From assembly GCA_002245135.1 (NCBI GenBank), contig NGBS01000612.1:1-64000 (forward strand): a stretch of DNA of 64,000 nucleotides. The letters run 5' to 3'. The stretch is from Proteromonas lacertae. Lineage: Eukaryota; Sar; Bigyra; Opalinata; Proteromonadidae. Each line of letters opens with the position of its first letter. Position 1 is the first letter of the stretch. Below are positions 32,101 to 41,100 of this stretch, in pieces. The notes beneath the pieces were generated by a model, which worked only from the letters and a program-made list of their open reading frames with translations, did not search any database and was not told the DNA's origin. The position numbers were made by a program, and so were the translations under genes.

Positions 32101-35100
32101 ACATTCATCCATATTTTCTTTGAATATTGGTTGAGATTCATATAATTCTTTACCCATATTGAAATATTGAGAACCATATCCAGCAAACATCATTGTTATG
32201 GATGTTGATTCACTATGTAAATATCTTCTTCCAGAATATTCTGATTGTAATGTTTGAATTGCTTCACTCTTTGATGAACATGGAATTGCTACACGGAATT
32301 TAGGGAAGTGTTGTCTACCAATACAACTTGTGTAACAAATATCTTCTATTGAATCCTTAGTTGTTTGTAAGTAATCTATGTATTTCTTTATTAAATTCTT
32401 ATAACTGTATTCTGTTCTTGCTGATATTATGAGAATATTTTCTGAGTTTCTGTGAAGATTGGCTATTGATTTTTGCGATTCATAATTTTCAACTACCATA
32501 TGAACATTACTTCCTCCAAAACCAAAGGAACTTACACCAGCTATTAAATGACCACTTTCATCTTCCCATTTCATCTTTTCTAATGGAATCACAGCAGGGA
32601 TTGTATCTATATTTATCATTGGATTTAGTTTATGGAAATGACATTGAGGAGGTATTGTTTTATTCTTCATCATCATTATTACTTTAGTTAAACCACTTAT
32701 ACCAGCACTTCCTTCTAAATGACCTATACTGGCTTTTACTGAACCTAATACTAATGGATGATCTTTACTTCGACCATTTCCTAATACACTTCCAGCTGCT
32801 TGAACTTCGATTGGATCTCCTAAGGATGTACCTGTTCCATGAGCTTCTAAATAACTTACTTCACTTGGTTTTACATTTCCCATCTTTAAGGCATCACGAA
32901 TTACCATTTGTTGAGATGGACCATTTGGAGCTGTAAGTGTATTACTTCTACCATCATGGTTTGTTGCACTTCCACGAATTATTGCTTGAATATTATCTCC
33001 ATCTTTAATAGCATCACTTAATCTCTTTAATACTACTACTGAACTACCTTCACCTCGACAGAATCCATCAGCTGCTTCATCGAATGTTGCACATCTTCCA
33101 TTTGGACTTAACATCTTTGCTTTACTGAAATTAATGTATAAATCAGGTGCAATTAACAAATGAGCACCTCCAGCAACAGCAGCTGTACATTCTCCATTTC
33201 TAATGGCTTGACAAGCTAAATGAACAGCAAGCAAAGCAGATGAGCAAGCAGTATCAACAGTAAATGCTGGACCTTTAAAGCCAAGAGTATAAGATATTCT
33301 ACCAGCTGCAACTGCATCTGAATTACCAGTTCCATAGAATCCAGTCATATATTCTAAATCACCACCTTTTGTTAATAACAACTGATAATCACCAGCACAA
33401 ATACCTAAGAATGTTCCAATCTTTGCACCTAACCAACTATCTGGTGGAATACCTGCTGTTTCTAAAGCTTCCCAAGTTACTTCTAATAACATTCTCTGTT
33501 GAGGATCCATAAATTCTGCTTCACGTTTTGATATACCAAAGAATTGAGCATCAAATAATGAAGGATCTACTGTTAAGAAACCACCTCTATCAGTTACTGC
33601 TTTTCCTGGAGCATCTTTATTACTTGGATCATAGAAGTAACTATGATCCCATCTTGACTGAGGTACTGTTGTTACACAATCTTTACCATCTTTAATACAA
33701 TCCCAAAATTCATCTGGACTATTACCACCACCAGGCATTCTACAACTCATACCTACAATTGCTATTGGCTCATTGGAGAAATGAGATTCTTTACCTTCTT
33801 CATCAGATTCTTCACCTTCATTGATTACTAACACTTCACTTAATAAATAACCTGCTAAATTCTCAATTGTTGGATAGTCAAATAATAAAGTACCTGATAA
33901 TGTTGTTCCAACTGCTTCTGATAACTTATTTCTTACTTCTACAGCTAATACTGAATCTACGCCTACTTCACTTAAAGCTTGTTTTGGAGATATTGAATTA
34001 CCATCACCAATATCTAACACTTCTGAAACTAACTTTTGTATATAACCAATTAAGAAAGCTAATCTCTTATTTTCTGGAACGGATGAGATTTGTTTGAATA
34101 AACCATTATTACTTAATGCACTTGAAGCACCAGCGGATGCTTTTGCTTTCTTTTTACTACTTGATTTAGCAAGAGCTTGGAATAAATGTGGAACATTATT
34201 TGTTGAGAATTGTGATACATATTTTGACCATTCTATTGGAATTACCATACATTGAGGACTATCAATACAAATTGATTCACCAAAGGCTTGCATACCTCTT
34301 TCTGGATCTAATAATGTTACACCTATTGATTTCATTGTGTCAATTAAATTCTTTGTATTAACTGCCATACCAACTGATGACCATGGTCCCCAGTTTATTA
34401 CATTACTACATAGATTATTTGTATGACGATAGTAAGATAAACTATCTAAAAACGCATTACCACAAGCATAATTACTTTGACCCACATTTCCAATCACCGA
34501 TGTTGCACTACTGAATAATACAAACATGTTCAATTTATTATGATTTAAACTTTCTTTATGTAAATTCCAACTTCCTATTATCTTAGGATTCATTACATTC
34601 TCAAATTCTTCAAATTTCAAATCTTTTATTAATCCATCATTGATTATTCCGGCACAATGAATTATTCCAAATATTTCATGATTAGAACTTAACTCTTTAA
34701 ATACTTTATGAACATCTTCTTCATTTCCTATATCACATTTACCACGAATTATTTCTACTCCTTTTTCTTCCATTTCTTTTACACTACTTTCAATACGATT
34801 ATTACTTCCATGTCTTCCAATTAAACAAATATGTTTTCCACCATTCTTTATTAACCATTTCGCAGTTAATAAACCTAAACCACCATATCCACCTGTTATT
34901 ACATATAATCCTTCTGGTGATACTTTATAAGTTGTCTTTCCCTTCTTTAATCTCGTTATGCTTGATGTATAACGATTATTTCCACGATAGGCAACTTCAT
35001 TTTCATTATTTGGATTTAATATTTCCTCAACTAACAAACTAACAGAGTTATCAGACAAATCAATGTAAGTACAATGTAAAGAAGGTATTTCAAGTGAAAT

Positions 35101-38100
35101 TACTTTTGAAAAACCATAGAATGGAGATTGGAATATAGATATTTCTTTATCAGACTCAGTAACTGAATTTACATTCTTTGTAATTATATATAATCTTGGT
35201 AAAGTTGATAATTTTGATATTTTTTGTGTTATGTATAATAAACTTTCTACATTTTGGTATAAGTTATTTTCATTTGTATCAACTGACCATAAGTATATTA
35301 TATTACTAATAGAAGTATTAATATCATCAAATAATTGTTGTATATCATTCATATTGTTTGGTTTTATTGTATATTCATTATCATTATGCTTATTATAATT
35401 ATCACCTCTATTTACTATTATATTATGACAATCGCTTATTTGTTGTAATAATTCTTTAGATATTACTTCATTATTCTTATCATTACTGAATATCAAATTA
35501 TTCAATGATTGTTTTTCAATTGCAGATGATTTATCAATTGGTGTTTCATTCCAATTTACATTATAATACCATGAACTTAAATCTTCCATTAACGATTGAG
35601 CTAATAATTCTTTACCAGCTCTCTTCACTCTGAATTCAATAGCTTCTGCAATTATTTCACCATTTTCATCCATTAATGTCATATTTGCACCAATTGTTTC
35701 GTCTCCTAATTTACTACCTTGATTCAATACAGTATGAACATATATTTCTTTAGCAGTAGTGGATGATTTATGTAAATTAAATTGTTTTATACTCATTGGT
35801 ACATATGTTGTAAAACCTTCAGGTGAAACATCCCATGCAATTATTGACATAATAATTTGAATACAACAATCGAAATAGATTGGATATAATTGGAATCCTT
35901 TACTCAGTTCAGGTGATACAATTGACAATCTACAAACACCTTCAACGTCATTTCTATGTATAGTTTCAATTAATTGGAAGTTTGTTCTCAAATCATATTC
36001 TCTTTCATACATAAACTTATAGAAATCTTCTCTTGTTATTGTTATTGGACATCTCTTTTCTATGCTTTGAGGTAATTCATGTTGTTTATTTGTATTATCA
36101 TTATATGGTGTTAATTCACCCATAGCATTAGCTAACCAACTATTTTTATCAGTTTCATCACCTGATTTATAACTATATAATACCCAATTCTTACAATCTG
36201 GTTTATTATTATTATCTGTTAATACTAATTGCATTCCTTTTGAATCTTCTTCATCTTTTAATAACACAGCTGCAGGAATTGCAATATTTTCTAATGTTTG
36301 TGATTTATTACCATTTGTATATACTGCTGCTTCTAATATAAATGCTAAATCAAATACAGCTGGGACAATTGTAAATCCATTAATGACATGATCTGCTAAT
36401 ACTGGCATTGTTGAACATGAGAATTGTGAAACGAATAAAATGTCTTTTGTAAATGGAGATTTGATTAGTTGACCTAAAATAGGTGAAATTTGACTGGTTA
36501 TTGCTAAAGATAATGCATTTTCTTGTTCTTCTGATAATGATTTTGCATCAATCCAGAATGGTTGATTTGTGAAACAATATGTTGGAATTGATATATATGA
36601 GAATTGATAATTCTTATCTAATTCCTTAAAATTAACATCACAACCATTAATAAATAATTTTGATAATGAATTATATATTGTTTCTTCACTCATCATATTT
36701 AATTCCATTGAATTAATCTTTTCTGATTTTGGTAATTTAGATGTAATATCATTGACTGTTATATAATCTACAATATCTTCAGGAATTGATTTCCAACATG
36801 TTATTTCATTTGATATATTACTACTACCTATTGCATTCAAATGAGTGTGAATTTCATCTGCATTATTTATTATATTATTTACTGATTCTAATATTATTGG
36901 CATATTTGGATTATTCAATGTATTATCAATAGTATGTTCACTTAATAATTTCAAACCATCAGCTAATGTGATTGAATTAGATAATACTAATACTACTATT
37001 TCAGCTACACCAACAGCACAATAACAGTTACATAATACATTCAATTTGTTCAATAATTGTGCTGTTATATATATCATAAAGTATTGACAAACTTCAATAT
37101 TTTGTTTTGATGATATTAATTCATTCAATGATTGTTTATAATTAGAAATACAAAGTGAATTACATTCATTTACTATCTCATCTAAACAAGTTAGTGACAA
37201 TATATAAACTGAAGAATCAAGATTTACATCTGTTAAAACTATTACTGATTGATTAACTTCTTCAATCATCTTATATACTTCATTATTATTATTATTATTG
37301 GCTGATACTGATTTCAATTGTTCAATTGTATTTTCAAGGTTATTACAATCAGCTGTAATTGATAAACGATATGGATAATTCATTAATACAATATTCATTT
37401 CATGGGATATATCAGATATTCTATCACTATTGTTTTTTATAAATACACTCAATTTATTAGCATAATCAATTAAACTCTTTTCAGTCTTTGCTACAAATGA
37501 TATATTTGTGTATTTTCTATTATTATTACTTTTTAATTCTTGTTGAACTGGACTTTCTTCTATTATCAAATGAGCATTTGTACCTGTAAAACCAAATGAA
37601 CTAATACCAGCAATCTTTGTTGAATAACCTTCTGGCCAATCAATTGTATTGGTTGGAATTGTATAACTTAAAGATCCCATATCAATTGCTGGATTAAGAC
37701 TATGGAAATGTAAATTACCTGGTATTTTATTATGTTGTAATGCTAAGATAATCTTTATTACACCTGCAATACCAGCTGCACCTTCTAAATGCCCAATGTT
37801 CGTTTTTACTGAACCTAATACTAATTCTTGATTTGAACTACGGTTGGATGATAATACTGTTGCTAATGAGTTTGCTTCTATTGGATCTCCTAAAGATGTG
37901 CCTGTTCCATGAGCTTCGATATAACTTATATCACTAGCTTTTACATTTGCATCTCTTAAAGCACTTCGAATTACTTTCTGTTGGGATGGACCATTTGGAG
38001 CTGTTAAACCACTACTTCGACCATCTTGATTTACCGCACTTCCACGAATTATTCCCAATATATTATCATTATCTTTCATTGCATCACTTAATCTCTTTAA

Positions 38101-41100
38101 TACAATTATACCACATCCTTCACCTCTTACATAACCATTAGCAGAAGCATCAAATGTTTTACATTTACCATCTGGAGCTAACATTCCTGCCTTTGAGAAA
38201 TTAATGAATAAATCAGGTTCTAATAACAATGACACACCACCTGATACTACCATATTACACTCATGTCTTCTTAACGATTGTACACCTAAATGAATTGCTA
38301 CTAATGAAGATGAACATGCTGTATCTAATGGCATTGATGGACCAGTGTAATTGAATATGTATGATAATCTTCCACTTGCTGCACTTGTACTACTACCAGT
38401 TCCAAAGAATGAGTCAATCTTAACATATGGTAAACGTGCTTTTAATAAGTTATAATCATTGGTTGTAATACCAATAAATACACCTGTATTTGTTGCTTCA
38501 CCTGGTTGTGGTGGATAATGAGCTCTTTCTAATGCTTCATAAGCTACTTCTAATAATAATCTTTGTTGAGGATCCATTGATAACACTTCACGTGGAGATA
38601 TACCGAAGAATAATGGATCAAATGATTTTACATCATCAATTAAACCTGCATATTTAGTTGCCATTTTACCTGGTACTGTTTTATCTGGATCATAATAATT
38701 TCCAATATTGAATCTTGACTTTGGTATTTCACATACACAATCTTTACTGTTTATTAAATTCTCCCAATATTGTTCTGGAGTATTTGCACCACCTGGGAAT
38801 CTACAACTCATTCCAATAATAGCGATTGGTTCATGTTCATTACCTGAAGAACTTTGTATTTGTTCTTCTTCCTGTGTATTATCTGTATTACTGGATGAAT
38901 ATTGACTAAAATCAATTGAATCTAATAAATAATCAGTTAATAACTTCACATTTGGATAATCATAAGCTATTGTTACAGATAATTGTTTGTCTAAAGCTTG
39001 ACCTAAAAGATTTCTTAATTCTCTGGACATTAATGAATCCATTCCCATATCTACTAATGGTTGATTTACATCTAATGGATGACTACTATCTAACATTAAC
39101 ACTTTAATTACTACTGATTTTACAAAGTTAGACATAACTGTTTTTCTATTATTTTGAGGAGTGTTTAGTAATTGTTGGATTAATTCTGGAATAACTTGCG
39201 ATTCTCCTGAAGATGTTGTATGTTTGGATGATTTACTAGTTATTGTATGAGCTGGTATTAACGATTTGAATAATGTTGAAATGTGTTGACTTTGAAGATT
39301 GATTGATTTGAGATATTTATTCCAACTAATATGTAATACAACTTCATTTGGTATGTATGTCACTAATGATACATCAATTAATTTAATTATTTCTTTAACA
39401 GTGAGTGGAGATACACCAATTGGTACTTTATTCAAATCTTCATTTAAATTTGTTAAGTTGATTGAGAATGATGGAAAACCAATTTGCATTCTGTAATTAC
39501 ACAAATTATCAGCAAAGGAACTAATAGATAATTGTGAGTATTCTCCATTTTTATTCAAATAGGATGTTACTGAATCATTTATTACTACGAAATAATCAAG
39601 AATTGGTTCTGAATAAACTGAATGTAATTTGTACAATGTTTCAATTGTATTACTTTCATTCACATATTCTTCATATTGATATGATTCAATTGAATGATTC
39701 TGTTGTTGATTTGAGTTTATATAGAATAAGCCTCTTACATGTTGTTGTTTTGACAATATTGTTGTTAATTCATTACTATCTTTAATATTACATTGCTCTA
39801 CAGTTATTGTATTTCCTAAATTTCTATATTTATCTAATTTAGCATTTAATTCATTATTATCACTATTTTCTGTTAATAATAGTATTTGATTTGCTCCATG
39901 TTTGATTAAATACTTTGCTACTGAATAACTTGTCTTATTATATTCACCAATTACTATATAAGTACAATTCTGAGGTAAATGAACTCCTACTGATTTCTTT
40001 TGACTAATAACTACTTTGCCAATATGTTTAGCATGTGACATAAATTTAAATCCATCAATTGCTTGATCAAATGGGAAATCATAATGTCTAAGTGGAATTA
40101 ACTTTTGTTGATTGAATGAATCTACTAAACTATTTAACATATTCTTTATTAATGGTCTATCAGTCTCCCACATATGAACTAAATCAAAATGATAATATTC
40201 TACATCAGGACGTTTTTCATTCATTGTTTCTTTAGACCATATATTTGCTTTTCCAATTTCAACAAATCTTCCATTTTGAGCTAATACTGACACTGTCTTT
40301 TCAATGAAATCTTTACCTGTTAATGAATTCAATACAATTGTAACACCATTATTATTCGTTACTTTTCTTATTTCATCAGCATATTCAGTATTTCGAGAGT
40401 TGAATAAATAATGAGCACCTAATGATTTACAATAATCTCTCTTCTTATCTGTACTTGCTGTGCCAATAATCACTTTACATCCAATCCATGAAGCTATATG
40501 TAATGCAGCAATACCAACACCACCTGATATTGAATGGATTAATATTGTATCATCTTTATTCAGTTTACCTAATGTAATTAATCCATGATAAGCTGTCATA
40601 TAAGTTACTGTTAATGTGGCACATTCTTCAAATGTTAAATGCTTTGGTTTTATTGTTATATATTCTGGATAAGTTAATGAATAACTATTCAATGCGTTTG
40701 GTAATATACCAAATACTTCATCACCTACTTTAAAATCGGTTATATTCTTTCCAACTTTAACTACTATACCAGCACCTTCACCACCTAATGGACCTGGATC
40801 ACCTGGATACATATCTAATACATTCATCACATCTCTAAAGTTCAATCCTGTAGCATATACTCTTACTAATATTTGATCATCTGCTGGGACTGGAGTTGAA
40901 TAATTAATAATCTTTAAGTTATCAATACTTCCTTTTACTGGAATTGCATATTTTACTGAATCTGAATATTCAAATGATTTTGTATTTGTTTCTGCTAATC
41001 TTGTAATATATCTACTACCATTATTGTATGATATTATATCTTCATCTGTTGATGTTATATCATCAATTACTTCTTTATTTATTCCATTAATATTATCTAT

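Larger units (their letters stand above)
29250..33773 (-). other. PKS module 6: KS-(damaged AT)-KR-ACP
   Basis: KS6 about 33773-32490, AT6 about 32191-31310, KR6 about 30350-29770, ACP7 about 29460-29250. AT6 keeps the Ser (GFSIGEY) but its N-terminal GQGS has become GYGS and its HGFH segment reads AYYS, so the catalytic His is replaced by Tyr. KR6 is A-type (AVWGS, no LDD) with an intact Tyr. There is no DH, as in M3. Confidence 0.8.
33830..38835 (-). other. PKS module 5: KS-(dead AT)-DH-KR-ACP
   Basis: KS5 about 38835-37560 (LDTACSSSL), degenerate AT5 about 37250-36700, DH5 about 36480-35600, KR5 about 34922-34362, ACP6 about 34040-33830. AT5 aligns only weakly. The GHSIGE elbow is replaced by a stretch reading VGVAEIVV with no Ser, and the HGFH segment is gone. 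DH5 has the only canonical HxxxGxxxxP of the seven DHs. KR5 is almost identical in DNA to KR8. Loading would need an AT acting in trans. Confidence 0.8.
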
